Assembly (NCBI GenBank): GCA_934320895.1
Contig: CAKRFY010000019.1
Coordinates: forward strand, 1 to 50,548
Origin: an uncultured Lachnospiraceae bacterium
GTDB lineage: Bacteria > Bacillota > Clostridia > Lachnospirales > Lachnospiraceae
Reading direction: 5' to 3'
Length of the DNA stretch: 50,548 bases
Shown: in pieces, positions 36,276 to 44,846 of the stretch
How the letters are laid out: every line of letters begins with the position of its first letter
How positions within the stretch are numbered: position 1 is the stretch's first letter
Notes under the pieces: generated by a model
Told to the model about the DNA's origin: nothing
Database searches by the model: none
The model's input: the letters and a program-made list of their open reading frames with translations, nothing else
Made by a program: the position numbers and the translations under genes

Positions 36276-38534
36276 ATGAGGAATCCACTTACAAAAAGAC
36301 TTCCAAGAGAGCTTAAAGGAGATCTTGGAAAGTATCTTGTGATTTTTTTGTTTATGACTATGCTCATTAGTCTTGTTTCGGGTTTTCTGGTTGCGGACAA
36401 TAGTGTGTATGATGCGTATGAAAAGGGATTTGATAAATACAATGTGGAATATATTGATTTTGTCACGTCAGATAAAATATCTGATAAAACATTAAATGAA
36501 CTTGAAAAAGAAAACAAGGTAAAAATTTATGATCAGAGATATTATGAATTAAAGGAATCAAAAAGAAATGTTACTATAAGAATATATGGTGAGAGAAAAA
36601 ATGTAAATAAACTATGCTTAATGTCAGGAAGACTTGCTAAAAAAGTTGATGAAATCGCTATTGACAGAGTTTTTGCCAAGAACAATAAATATAAAGTCGG
36701 TGACAATATAATTATTGACAAAAAAGTTTATAAGATAACAGGATTTATAGCAATGCCGGATTATAGTTGTTTGTTTGAGGACAATGCTGATATGATGTTT
36801 GATTCAGTAAACTTTGGTATTGCTTCTATGACGGATGATGGTCTTAAAAGGCTTAAAAAGAGTAAGATAAGTTACTGTTATGCTGTAAAATATGATAAAA
36901 ATCCTGAAAATGATAAAAAACAGAAGGAAATGTCTGATGATTTTCTTGAAAGTCTGAGTAAAAAAGCAGTGATTACATCCTATATGCCGCGCTATACAAA
37001 CAAGGCAATAAACTTTACAGGTGATGATATGGGCGGAGATAAGGCGATGTTTATACTGTTTGATTACATTGTTATAGTGATACTCGCATTTGTTTTTGCA
37101 ATAACAACATCCAACACCATTATAAAAGAGGCTGGAGTTATAGGTACCCTAAGAGCATCGGGATATACAAGAGGTGAGATAGTAAGGCATTATATGATAA
37201 ATCCTATTCTTGTAACACTTATAGCGGCTGTTATAGGAAATATCATTGGCTATACGGTTATGGTAAAGTTTATGGCATCTATGTATTATAACAGTTATAG
37301 TTTGCCGACATATAAGACTTTATGGAATGCGGAGGCTTTTATTGATACAACGGTTATACCAGTTATACTTATGTTTATCATTAATTATTTTGTTCTTGCA
37401 TCAAAATTAAGGATATCACCACTTAAATTTTTACGCAGGGAATTATCAAAGAAAACAAGAAAAAAGGCAGTGAGATTAAATACAAAAATACCATTTATGC
37501 ACAGATTCAGATTGAGAGTTGTATTTCAGAATATTTCAAATTATATAACATTATTTATAGGTATATTATTTGCGGCGATTATAGTGATTTTCAGCTTGAT
37601 GTTCGGGCCACTTATAGATGATTACTCAAAGCTTGTTGGAAAGAGTATAATTGCTAATTATCAGTATGTACTTAAAGCTCCAGCAGATACAAAAGTATCT
37701 GGTGCAGAAAAATATTGTGTAGAAAGTTTGAAGACACTTCCAGGAAAATACATGGAAGATGAGGTGACAATATATGGGGTGTCTGATAATAGTAAATATA
37801 TAAATGCAGATATACCTGATGGAAAAGTTTATGTATCAAATGGGTATATGGACAAATTTGGAATAAAAGATGGAGACAAGATAGAGTTAAAAGATACATA
37901 TAGTAATAAAAAATATAAGTTTGAAGTTGCAGGCTCATATAAATATGATGCAGTGATATCGGTATTTATGAACAGAGATACATTTATAAAAACTTTTGAT
38001 AAAGATAATGATTATTACAGTGGATATTTCAGTAATAAAAAGTTAAAAGATATAGATGACGGATATATAGCAGGAATTATTACCGTTAAGGATTTAAGAA
38101 AGGTATCAACCCAGATGAAAGTATCGATGGGAGATTACATGAAGATATTAAAATATTTTGGTGTTGTAATGTTTATACTTTTGATGTATCTTTTGTCAAA
38201 ACAGATTATTGAAAAAAACAGCAATTCGATTGCACTCACAAAAATACTCGGATATTCAGATATGGAGATAGGAGGACTTTATATTATAACTACATTTGTA
38301 GTAGTGGTTCTCTCTCTGGCTTTATCAATACCAATTGTAAATGTTATTATGCATGAAATGTTTACCTCATATCTTTATACTCAGATGACGGGTTATATCC
38401 CGTATATCATATCAAACAGCTGCTATGTAAAAATGTTTGTTATGGGAGTGGTAAGCTATCTTGTTGTTTGTATTATTCAGATGGTAAAAATCAGGAAGAT
38501 ACCAAAAAGTGATGCACTTAAAAATGTTGAGTAA
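36276..38534 (+). CDS. FtsX-like ABC permease (MacB-type, large)
   Basis: The 752-residue membrane protein starts with a basic segment and a first helix (YLVIFLFMTMLISLVSGFLV), then a long external region, a three-helix FtsX block around residues 260-380, a fifth helix near 425 with a second external region, and a final three-helix FtsX block (about 625-750). This layout of two FtsX domains matches YknZ/BceB-like or lipoprotein-release-type permeases. RBS AGGAGGTGAT precedes ATG 36276. It pairs with the ATPase just upstream. Substrate unknown; resistance to an antimicrobial peptide or stress export is a reasonable guess. Confidence 0.9.
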   Translation: MRNPLTKRLPRELKGDLGKYLVIFLFMTMLISLVSGFLVADNSVYDAYEKGFDKYNVEYIDFVTSDKISDKTLNELEKENKVKIYDQRYYELKESKRNVTIRIYGERKNVNKLCLMSGRLAKKVDEIAIDRVFAKNNKYKVGDNIIIDKKVYKITGFIAMPDYSCLFEDNADMMFDSVNFGIASMTDDGLKRLKKSKISYCYAVKYDKNPENDKKQKEMSDDFLESLSKKAVITSYMPRYTNKAINFTGDDMGGDKAMFILFDYIVIVILAFVFAITTSNTIIKEAGVIGTLRASGYTRGEIVRHYMINPILVTLIAAVIGNIIGYTVMVKFMASMYYNSYSLPTYKTLWNAEAFIDTTVIPVILMFIINYFVLASKLRISPLKFLRRELSKKTRKKAVRLNTKIPFMHRFRLRVVFQNISNYITLFIGILFAAIIVIFSLMFGPLIDDYSKLVGKSIIANYQYVLKAPADTKVSGAEKYCVESLKTLPGKYMEDEVTIYGVSDNSKYINADIPDGKVYVSNGYMDKFGIKDGDKIELKDTYSNKKYKFEVAGSYKYDAVISVFMNRDTFIKTFDKDNDYYSGYFSNKKLKDIDDGYIAGIITVKDLRKVSTQMKVSMGDYMKILKYFGVVMFILLMYLLSKQIIEKNSNSIALTKILGYSDMEIGGLYIITTFVVVVLSLALSIPIVNVIMHEMFTSYLYTQMTGYIPYIISNSCYVKMFVMGVVSYLVVCIIQMVKIRKIPKSDALKNVE

Positions 38535-38550
38535 TTCAATACTATCAAGC

Positions 38551-38584
38551 AAGTAGCCAAGCGGATTGCGAATATCCGCTTGAC
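38551..38584 (+). repeat. REP-like palindromic repeat, copy 1
   Basis: AAGTAGC followed by the core AGCGGATTGCGAATATCCGC and TTGAC. The core folds as GCGGAT/ATCCGC around a seven-base loop. It lies after the ABC permease stop. The bases ACTATCAAG just upstream are shared with copy 2. Confidence 0.75.
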
Positions 38585-38585
38585 A

Positions 38586-38619
38586 TATGGATTGATGCAA
38601 AATTTTGCACCAATCCATA
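38586..38619. terminator. hairpin between the ABC permease and convergent pfp
   Basis: TATGGATTG and CAATCCATA pair around a self-complementary TGCAAAATTTTGCA centre, giving a near-perfect stem at the convergent gene boundary. A clean T run is missing on the plus side. Confidence 0.65.
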
Positions 38620-38684
38620 ATATTTTAATATTTGAGACTTTGAAATTTTTTCTGTAAATTAGAGCTTCTATGAAATTTTTTAGA

Positions 38685-39992
38685 TTACACTGTTTTTATA
38701 TAATCAATATCCTGCCAAAGATAATCTGGGAGTCCGTTTTTATATGGAACTTCGACTTCACCTTTTATAAGAGGTTTTATATAATCAAGCATTTCTTTTG
38801 TAACGTCATTATGCTCATTGTTTATCCAGCTTAATGGAACTTTCTTTTCTATATTTGCTATGCTTCCCAGCTTGGCATATTCTATATCATACTTGTAAGG
38901 ATTTTCCGATATTCTTTTTAAAACTGGAATGAAATCTGAATTGCCTGCTATCGCATGTTTTGCCGCTGCTACACCAAGTTCAAATGATTCTTTTATATCT
39001 GTTCCTGATGCCATATGTGAAGCACATCGCTGTAAGATATTGACTTCAACACTTCTGCACTTTATATTAATTTTTTCTTTTACAAGGAGTTCGAGTGCTT
39101 TTGCTGCACCTCCTAACTGATCATGTCCGAATGTATCGGAAGTTCCGGCACTTATATAATTTCCAGAACTGTCATGAATACCTTCTGATACTGCTACCAT
39201 GATACATTTTGATTTTTTGAGTTCTTTTTTTACATCATCTATAAATTTGTCTTTGTCAAAATCAACTTCTGGAAGATATATAAGCTGTGGCACTTCATTA
39301 AATTCATTTCTTGCAAGTGCTGCTGCTGCTGTAAGCCAGCCTGCATTTCTTCCCATCATTTCGACTATCGTGACAGCTGGTACATTATATATTTTAGTAT
39401 CATGAGCCATCTCTGCCATAGACGCAGCAATATATTTTGCAGCTGAACCATATCCTGGAGTATGATCGGTTATCGGGAGATCATTATCAATCGACTTTGG
39501 TACACCTGCAAATCTTATGTCAGAGTTTACGCTTTTAGCATATGCTGACAGCTTGTTTACAGTGTCCATAGAATCATTTCCACCAATATAGAAAAACATT
39601 CCTATATCATTCTTATTTAAAATAGAAAAAATTTTTTCATAGATTTCAGGATCATCTTCTGGCATTGGAAGTTTAAAACGGCACGAACCAAGATACATAG
39701 ACGGAGTGATAGCAAGTTTATCAATCTGTGATTTTGGACACCATGTCTCCATGTTTTCATCTGAATCCGAAACTTTGATAGCTGTTATACTGTCTTTTTT
39801 GTTTTTTACATCTTCCTCAAACTTGGAAAGATCAACAAACCTTTCATCTAGTACACCTTGAATACCATTTGCAGCTCCGACAATCCTTTCGTATTTCCCA
39901 GACTCTGTAACCCCTGCAATAACTCCTGCAAGTGATGCATTGATAGCAACCGTAGGTCCTCCTGATTGTGCAACTAAAACTTTCTTTTTCAT
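38685..39992 (-). CDS. pfp: pyrophosphate-dependent 6-phosphofructokinase
   Basis: This enzyme phosphorylates fructose 6-phosphate with PPi in glycolysis, reversibly. The PPi type is indicated by YIGGNDSMDT (Asn in place of the Gly-Asp of ATP enzymes) and by PKSIDND, where the lysine blocks ATP. Other motifs are QSGGPTVAINASLAG, GYGSAAKY and EMMGRNAGWLTA. The 435-residue length suits the clade of long clostridial PPi-PFKs. It is the only intact gene on the minus strand in this window. The start ATG at 39992 is followed by a normal KKKVLVAQSGG opening. Confidence 0.93.
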   Translation of the reverse strand: MKKKVLVAQSGGPTVAINASLAGVIAGVTESGKYERIVGAANGIQGVLDERFVDLSKFEEDVKNKKDSITAIKVSDSDENMETWCPKSQIDKLAITPSMYLGSCRFKLPMPEDDPEIYEKIFSILNKNDIGMFFYIGGNDSMDTVNKLSAYAKSVNSDIRFAGVPKSIDNDLPITDHTPGYGSAAKYIAASMAEMAHDTKIYNVPAVTIVEMMGRNAGWLTAAAALARNEFNEVPQLIYLPEVDFDKDKFIDDVKKELKKSKCIMVAVSEGIHDSSGNYISAGTSDTFGHDQLGGAAKALELLVKEKINIKCRSVEVNILQRCASHMASGTDIKESFELGVAAAKHAIAGNSDFIPVLKRISENPYKYDIEYAKLGSIANIEKKVPLSWINNEHNDVTKEMLDYIKPLIKGEVEVPYKNGLPDYLWQDIDYIKTV

Positions 39993-40353
39993 AATACTAT
40001 ATGTTCCCTTCTAAATTTTATCGTACAACATAAATTCAAATATAACACCTAAGCTATTTATAGCATTTGTATATTGTAAAATATTATCCTGATGTATTAT
40101 ACTTCACAATTTCTATTCGAGAAATCTAATTTTTACAGTAACAAATATCTATTTTTTATGGTAGTTTAGCACTATCAAGTAAGTGGCGGAGCGGATTGCG
40201 AATATCCATTTGACTGTGCGTTATTATAAAAATTGCTATTTACAAATATTTCCTAAATGATAGACTATTAGGGTATACTTGCATATTAAAGTTTTCGCCA
40301 ACTGTATGGAATAAAACTTGCAGGCGTATTTTATTTTCGAGAGGGTTACATAT
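39993..40353. other. intergenic stretch between pfp and the MATE remnant
   Basis: These 361 bases between divergent genes hold REP-like copy 2 (40173-40217) and presumably the pfp promoter; a TATAAT reads leftward at 40096-40101 but a good -35 is not evident. I see no coding region. Confidence 0.5.
40173..40217 (+). repeat. REP-like palindromic repeat, copy 2
   Basis: TATCAAGTAAGTGGCGGAGC leads into GGATTGCGAATATCC and then ATTTGACTGTG. One arm is changed (CCATTTG instead of CCGCTTG), weakening the outer stem. Confidence 0.7.
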
Positions 40354-40572
40354 ATGAATACCAAAACGACAAAAAATCTAACAAAAGGTCCGATAACATT
40401 AAATATACTTATATTTGCAATACCACTTATTTTAGGAAATCTTTTGCAGCAAATGTATAACATCGCTGACACATGGATAGTAGGAAAATATTTAGGTTCT
40501 GATGCTCTTGCAGATATTACTGGTTTTGGCTACATGAAACTGTTACAATATTCTCATAAAGCAAAGATATGA
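40354..40572 (+). pseudogene. MATE-family efflux protein, N-terminal remnant
   Basis: The 72-codon frame begins like a MATE transporter: LTKGPITLNILIFAIPLILGNLLQQMYNIADTWIVGKYLGSDALA, covering the first helix and the Q-x-Y-N-x-x-D turn. Homology stops at DALADITGFG and the frame ends at 40570. A full member has about 450 residues and 12 helices. GAGAGGG precedes the ATG. The break is followed immediately by a 100-bp fold-back sequence starting at 40534, which may mark the cause. Confidence 0.8.
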
Positions 40573-40633
40573 TACACTACACTAGCTTGATATTTTTGCT
40601 TTTTATGAGTAAAATTATGTTATCATGTTTCAT
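40534..40633. repeat. 100-bp imperfect fold-back element in the MATE remnant
   Basis: The segment begins ATGAAAC and ends GTTTCAT. Left (TTCTCATAAAGCAAAGATAT) and right (ATATTTTTGCTTTTTATGAG) arms pair with few mismatches, and the centre TACACTACACTAGC is nearly self-complementary. The palindrome covers the whole element, so it can form one long stem. It resembles a miniature inverted-repeat element; no clear target duplication is visible. Confidence 0.5.
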
Positions 40634-40674
40634 ATCAAGGTAATATGAAAAAAGTAAGTAGAGAGGTACTAATG

Positions 40675-41406
40675 ATGGAAGAATTAAAGCAGACCGTATA
40701 TATGATAGCAGCAGTTTTGACATTTGGGGTTGTTTTTATATTTGCGGCGTGGTACTTTATATCGTTGTTTAGATACAAAAGTACAGATTATTTTAAGGTG
40801 ACGCACAAATCCTTTTTTAAGATGCGTTTTGATAAGGGGAATTATGGAGAATATCTGTGTTATAGATATCTGAGATATTTTGAAAAAAGAGGGGCGAAGT
40901 TTTTATATAACTGTTATTTACCACGTGAAAAAGGAAAAACAACTGAAATTGATGTATTGATGATATATAAGTCTGGAATCTATGTTTTGGAGAGCAAAAA
41001 TTACAGTGGATGGATCTTTGGTTCCGAAGCATCAAAAAATTGGACACAGACATTGCCTGGTAAGACTAAGGCTCATAAAGAGCAGTTTTACAATCCTATT
41101 ATGCAAAACAGAACACATATAAGATGGTTGAAAAATATAATAGGAAATAATGTCAGTGTTTATTCGATTATTGTTTTTTCAGAGCGTTGTACATTAAAAA
41201 AGATAGATATTATTGATAAAAGCATAAAAGTTATCAAGCGAAATGCATTGCTTCATACTATTAAAAAGATAGATAAAAGTCAGAAGTCGAAGCTTTCAAA
41301 AGAGGAAATTTTAAAATTATATGATAAGATATATCCTTATTCACAGGTTGATGATAAAGTAAAAGAAAAACATATAAGAGATATAAAAAAAGACTATCAG
41401 AAATAG
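40675..41406 (+). CDS. NERD-domain membrane protein
   Basis: One N-terminal membrane helix (MIAAVLTFGVVFIFAAWYFISLF) is followed by a nuclease-related domain: GNYGEYLCYRYL, TEIDVLMIYKSGIYVLESKN and GWIFGSE, then SIIVFSERCTLKK. The E-ID-ESKN pattern is the core of NERD, which is related to restriction-like nucleases. Role unknown; NERD proteins occur alone or in DNA-processing and defence contexts. Two ATGs (40672, 40675) follow GAGAGG; I chose the second for spacing. The C-terminus is Lys-rich. Confidence 0.82.
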   Translation: MEELKQTVYMIAAVLTFGVVFIFAAWYFISLFRYKSTDYFKVTHKSFFKMRFDKGNYGEYLCYRYLRYFEKRGAKFLYNCYLPREKGKTTEIDVLMIYKSGIYVLESKNYSGWIFGSEASKNWTQTLPGKTKAHKEQFYNPIMQNRTHIRWLKNIIGNNVSVYSIIVFSERCTLKKIDIIDKSIKVIKRNALLHTIKKIDKSQKSKLSKEEILKLYDKIYPYSQVDDKVKEKHIRDIKKDYQK

Positions 41407-41410
41407 TGTT

Positions 41411-41454
41411 ATGAACAAGTAGCAGAGCGGATTGCAAATATCTGCTTGACTGTG
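41411..41454 (+). repeat. REP-like palindromic repeat, copy 3
   Basis: ACAAGTAGCAGAGCGGATTG then CAAATATCTGCTTGACTGTG. Two changes against the consensus (GCAAAT, TCTGC) lie on opposite sides of the stem. It sits between the NERD gene and the flavoprotein gene. Confidence 0.72.
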
Positions 41455-41490
41455 AAATGCGCAGAACACCTTATAAGAATGGAGATTAAT

Positions 41491-42351
41491 ATGAATACAG
41501 ATAAAGTTGATATAGCAATTATAGGAAATGGTCCTGCTGGGGTTTCGGCCGCTTTAAATGCAAAGATAAGGAACAAAACGTTTATTTTATTTGGAAGCAG
41601 AAATGGAAGTGCAAGTATAGGAAAGTCTGCCAGTATAAAAAATTATCCAGGTTTTTGTGATATAAATGGTGTAGATTTTAATAAAAAACTTGATGAGCAG
41701 CTTAGAGAAATGAACATAGTTACGATATATGAGCGCATAACTGGAATTTACGATATGGGCGGTTATTTTGCACTTCTTGCAGATAAAAAACAGTTTCAGG
41801 CAGACGCTGTTATACTTGCTATGGGAGCTGAGGTTGTAAAGGCCTTGCCGGGGGAGCGTAAGTTTTTGGGAAGAGGTGTGAGTTATTGCGCAACATGCGA
41901 TGGAAATCTTTATAAAGGAAAGAAGATAGCTGTTATATGTGACAGTAAAGAAGATGAGCATGAAGTGTTGTATCTTGCGGAACTTGCTGAGACTGTTTAT
42001 TATTTTCCGATGTTTAAGAGTTCGCTTAAAGCAGATAATATAATAGTTTTAAAAGACAAGCCGGTTTCTGTTGATGGAAAGCAGAGTGTAAGTAATATTC
42101 TTTTAAAAAATGGTGAGAGTGTTGAAATTGATGGTGTTTTCTTTTTGAAACAGTCGATTTCAGCAGATGTGCTTTTAAATGGAATCGATATGGATGATGC
42201 TCATATTAAGGTTGATAGGACTATGGCAACAAGCGTTTTGGGATGTTTTGCGGCAGGGGATTGTACGGGCAGACCTTATCAGATAGCAAAAGCAGTTGGT
42301 GAGGGAAATGTTGCATGCCACAGTGCAATTGAATATCTGTCAAAAAAGTAA
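41491..42351 (+). CDS. thioredoxin reductase-like flavoprotein without a canonical NADPH motif
   Basis: FAD-binding parts are typical: IGNGPAGVSAAL near the start and GCFAAGDCTGRPYQIAKAVGEG near the end. The redox-active motif CATC is at 133-136, as in TrxB. Where TrxB has GGGxSA for NADPH (after about residue 145) this protein has IAVICDSKEDEHEVL, so the dinucleotide loop is lost. Ferredoxin-dependent thioredoxin reductases of clostridia also lack it, which makes such an electron donor plausible but unproven. At 286 residues it is slightly short. GGAG precedes ATG 41491. REP-like repeats flank it on both sides. Confidence 0.85.
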   Translation: MNTDKVDIAIIGNGPAGVSAALNAKIRNKTFILFGSRNGSASIGKSASIKNYPGFCDINGVDFNKKLDEQLREMNIVTIYERITGIYDMGGYFALLADKKQFQADAVILAMGAEVVKALPGERKFLGRGVSYCATCDGNLYKGKKIAVICDSKEDEHEVLYLAELAETVYYFPMFKSSLKADNIIVLKDKPVSVDGKQSVSNILLKNGESVEIDGVFFLKQSISADVLLNGIDMDDAHIKVDRTMATSVLGCFAAGDCTGRPYQIAKAVGEGNVACHSAIEYLSKK

Positions 42352-42361
42352 TCGGGTGATT

Positions 42362-42402
42362 TAACACTAAGCAGAGCGGATTTTAAATATCCGCTTGAAT
42401 GC
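42362..42402 (+). repeat. REP-like palindromic repeat, copy 4
   Basis: TAACACTAAGCAGAGCGGAT then TTTAAATATCCGCTTGAATG. The loop is changed (TTTAA for TGCGA) while both stem arms GCGGAT and ATCCGC are kept, which argues that the stem is what is conserved. Confidence 0.72.
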
Positions 42403-42471
42403 GGAATGGCAGTTTTAGAGAAAATTGAGTAAAAAAATCGTTACATATGTTTTGTAAAAAAAGGTATATAT

Positions 42472-43656
42472 ATGAAAAAAGAAGGTTATTATTCATCAGG
42501 AGAATTTGCGAAGAAAGCTCATGTTACAAAGAAAACGATACGATATTATGATGAGCACAACATTCTTAAACCGTCTTTTGTTAGTGATAGTGGGGCCAGG
42601 TTTTATTCAGATGAGGATTTTGCAAGATTGCAGCAGATTTTATTTTTAAAATATCTTGGTTTTTCACTTGCTGATATAAAAGAGATGACGGTTAGAAATT
42701 CTGATAAGCATTTTTTTGCAGAATCACTTCATATGCAGCTTGGTCTTATTGAAGAGAAGATTGAGCAAATGGAGCTTATTAAAACAGCACTTGTGGATGC
42801 GACAAAAGCTGTTAAACAGGAGAAAAATGTTGACTGGAGTAAGATGATGCAGCTTGTTAATGTAAATGAAATGGAACATAAACTTAAGGTGCAGTATCAG
42901 AATTCGTCGAATATTTCTGCTAGAATAAATCTTCATGAAGAATTTTCAAAGAACAAGCAGGGGTGGTTCCCATGGCTTTTTGAACAATGCAATATAAAAT
43001 CTGGCGAGAGTGTACTTGAACTTGGGTGTGGTGATGCATCTTTGTGGCGGATGAATATCAAAAAAATTCCAAAGGATATAAATGTAATATTATCTGACAT
43101 TTCAGATGGGATGATAAGGGATGTCAGACGTTCAATGAAAAATTCAGAAAAGAATTTTTCGTTTGAAATTATGGATGCACATCATATAAATGCACCAGAT
43201 GAAATTTTTGATCTGGTTATCGCAAATCATGTACTTTTTTATTGTGAAGATCTAAAAAGGGTATGCAGTGAGATAAAACGTGTTTTAAAACCGGGTGGAA
43301 GATTTATATGCAGTACATATGGAAGTGAACATATGAAAGAAATCAGTATGCTTGTAAATGATTTTGATAATAGGATAGTTTTGTCGGCGGACAGATTGTA
43401 TGAAAAATTTGGAAAACAGAATGGTAACAGTATACTTTGCAATTATTTTGACAATGTTTTATGGTGTGAGTATGAGGACTGCCTTGAGGTGACAAAGCCG
43501 GAAGCTCTTATATCTTATGTGCTTTCCTGTCATGGAAATCAGAATCGTTTTATAGTTGACAGATACAGCGATTTTGTTTTATTTGTAAAGAAAAAAACAC
43601 AGGATGGCTTTAAGGTTACGAAAGAAGCCGGTGTTTTTAAGGCAGATAAATTATAA
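42472..43656 (+). CDS. MerR-type regulator fused to a SAM methyltransferase
   Basis: Residues 1-75 are a MerR winged helix (YYSSGEFAKKAHVTKKTIRYYDEHNILKPS) and the next 50 a dimerisation coiled coil. After a linker, residues 165-390 form a class I methyltransferase: VLELGCGDASLW (SAM motif I), VILSDISDGMI and IFDLVIANHVLFYC, VLKPGGRFICSTYG. Total length is 394 residues. MerR proteins normally sense drugs, metals or redox state; here the sensor position is taken by a methyltransferase, so a product or SAM level might control DNA binding, or the enzyme might be regulated through DNA. No target gene is adjacent in the same orientation with a clear shared operator. Confidence 0.9.
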   Translation: MKKEGYYSSGEFAKKAHVTKKTIRYYDEHNILKPSFVSDSGARFYSDEDFARLQQILFLKYLGFSLADIKEMTVRNSDKHFFAESLHMQLGLIEEKIEQMELIKTALVDATKAVKQEKNVDWSKMMQLVNVNEMEHKLKVQYQNSSNISARINLHEEFSKNKQGWFPWLFEQCNIKSGESVLELGCGDASLWRMNIKKIPKDINVILSDISDGMIRDVRRSMKNSEKNFSFEIMDAHHINAPDEIFDLVIANHVLFYCEDLKRVCSEIKRVLKPGGRFICSTYGSEHMKEISMLVNDFDNRIVLSADRLYEKFGKQNGNSILCNYFDNVLWCEYEDCLEVTKPEALISYVLSCHGNQNRFIVDRYSDFVLFVKKKTQDGFKVTKEAGVFKADKL

Positions 43657-43686
43657 AAAATATATAAAAAACAAAAAAAGACTTGC

Positions 43687-43708
43687 AGGTGCCCTTAGGG
43701 CACCTTTT
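43687..43708 (+). terminator. terminator after the MerR-methyltransferase gene
   Basis: AGGTGCCC and GGGCACCT form an eight-bp GC-rich stem with a TTA loop, followed by a T run. It separates this gene from the rfb operon. Confidence 0.85.
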
Positions 43709-43797
43709 ATAATACAATTATGATTAAGATTTATATATGGAACAGTGAGCGAGATATGTGAGAGATTCCATAGATAAAAAACATTTGGAGGATTATT

Positions 43798-44694
43798 ATG
43801 AAAGGTATTATTTTAGCAGGCGGTTCAGGTACAAGACTTTATCCGCTTACAAGAGTAACAAGTAAACAGCTTTTGCCTATATATGACAAACCAATGATAT
43901 ATTATCCTATGTCAGTGCTTATGAATGCGGGAATAAGAGAGATACTTATTATATCAACTCCTCAGGATACACCTAGATTTGAGGAACTTCTTGGAGATGG
44001 TCATCAGTTCGGAGTAAATCTGTCATATGAAGTACAGCCAAGTCCAGATGGACTTGCACAGGCATTTATAATCGGAGCTGAATTTATCGGTAATGACAAT
44101 GTTGCAATGGTACTTGGAGACAATATTTTTGCAGGACACGGATTGAAAAAACGTCTCAATGAGGCCGTTAAGAATGCTGAAGATGGGAAAGGTGCGACAG
44201 TGTTTGGATATTATGTTGATGACCCTGAAAGATTTGGCATTGTTGAATTTGACAAGAACGGAAAGGCTGTTTCAATTGAGGAAAAGCCTGAAAAACCTAA
44301 GAGCAATTATTGTGTAACAGGTCTTTATTTCTATGATAATAAAGTTGTGGAATATGCTAAGAATCTTAAACCATCCGCAAGAGGAGAACTTGAGATTACA
44401 GACCTTAACCGTATCTATCTTGAAAAGGGTAATTTAAATGTTGAACTTTTGGGACAGGGATTTACATGGCTTGACACTGGCACACATGAGAGTCTTGTTG
44501 AGGCAACAAATTTTGTCAAAACAGTTGAACAGCATCAGCATAGAAAAATCGCATGTCTTGAGGAAATCGCATATCTTAATGGATGGATTCCTAAAGAGGA
44601 AGTGTTAAAAGTATATGAGATAATGAAGAAAAACCAGTATGGTCAGTATCTTAAAGATGTACTTGATGGAAAATATCAGGAAAATTTATACTAA
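43798..44694 (+). CDS. rfbA: glucose-1-phosphate thymidylyltransferase
   Basis: RfbA (RmlA) makes dTDP-glucose from glucose 1-phosphate and dTTP, the first step of dTDP-rhamnose synthesis for cell-surface polysaccharide. The nucleotidyltransferase signature [11 protein letters not shown] is followed by [22 protein letters not shown] with the metal Asp, [12 protein letters not shown] and [10 protein letters not shown]. The length of 298 residues matches the short RmlA form. GGAGG precedes the ATG. rfbB follows after a 150-base gap that carries a duplicated hairpin, not the usual rfbC. Confidence 0.96.
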   Translation: MKGIILAGGSGTRLYPLTRVTSKQLLPIYDKPMIYYPMSVLMNAGIREILIISTPQDTPRFEELLGDGHQFGVNLSYEVQPSPDGLAQAFIIGAEFIGNDNVAMVLGDNIFAGHGLKKRLNEAVKNAEDGKGATVFGYYVDDPERFGIVEFDKNGKAVSIEEKPEKPKSNYCVTGLYFYDNKVVEYAKNLKPSARGELEITDLNRIYLEKGNLNVELLGQGFTWLDTGTHESLVEATNFVKTVEQHQHRKIACLEEIAYLNGWIPKEEVLKVYEIMKKNQYGQYLKDVLDGKYQENLY

Positions 44695-44698
44695 AGCG

Positions 44699-44811
44699 AC
44701 CGAAAGGGAGCGATGCTTCTTGAACGAAAGTTCAAGAAGAGATTAAAAAAAAATAAGAAAAAATATCAACCGAAAGGGAGCGATGCTTCTTGACTGAAAG
44801 TCAAGAAGAGA
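44699..44811 (+). repeat. two tandem hairpin repeats with GAAA loops between rfbA and rfbB
   Basis: The unit ACCGAAAGGGAGCGATGCTT occurs at 44699 and 44769, each followed by a hairpin. In copy 1 CTTCTTGAAC and GTTCAAGAAG enclose a GAAA tetraloop; in copy 2 CTTCTTGAC and GTCAAGAAG enclose TGAAA. A second small CC-GAAA-GG turn precedes each. Stem changes between copies are paired on both arms (one AT pair is lost from both), a sign of structural conservation. An A-rich spacer lies between. They may act as RNA processing, stability or attenuation elements within the operon. Confidence 0.75.
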
Positions 44812-44846
44812 CAAATTTAGAAATAATTTAGGGAGGAATAAATACA

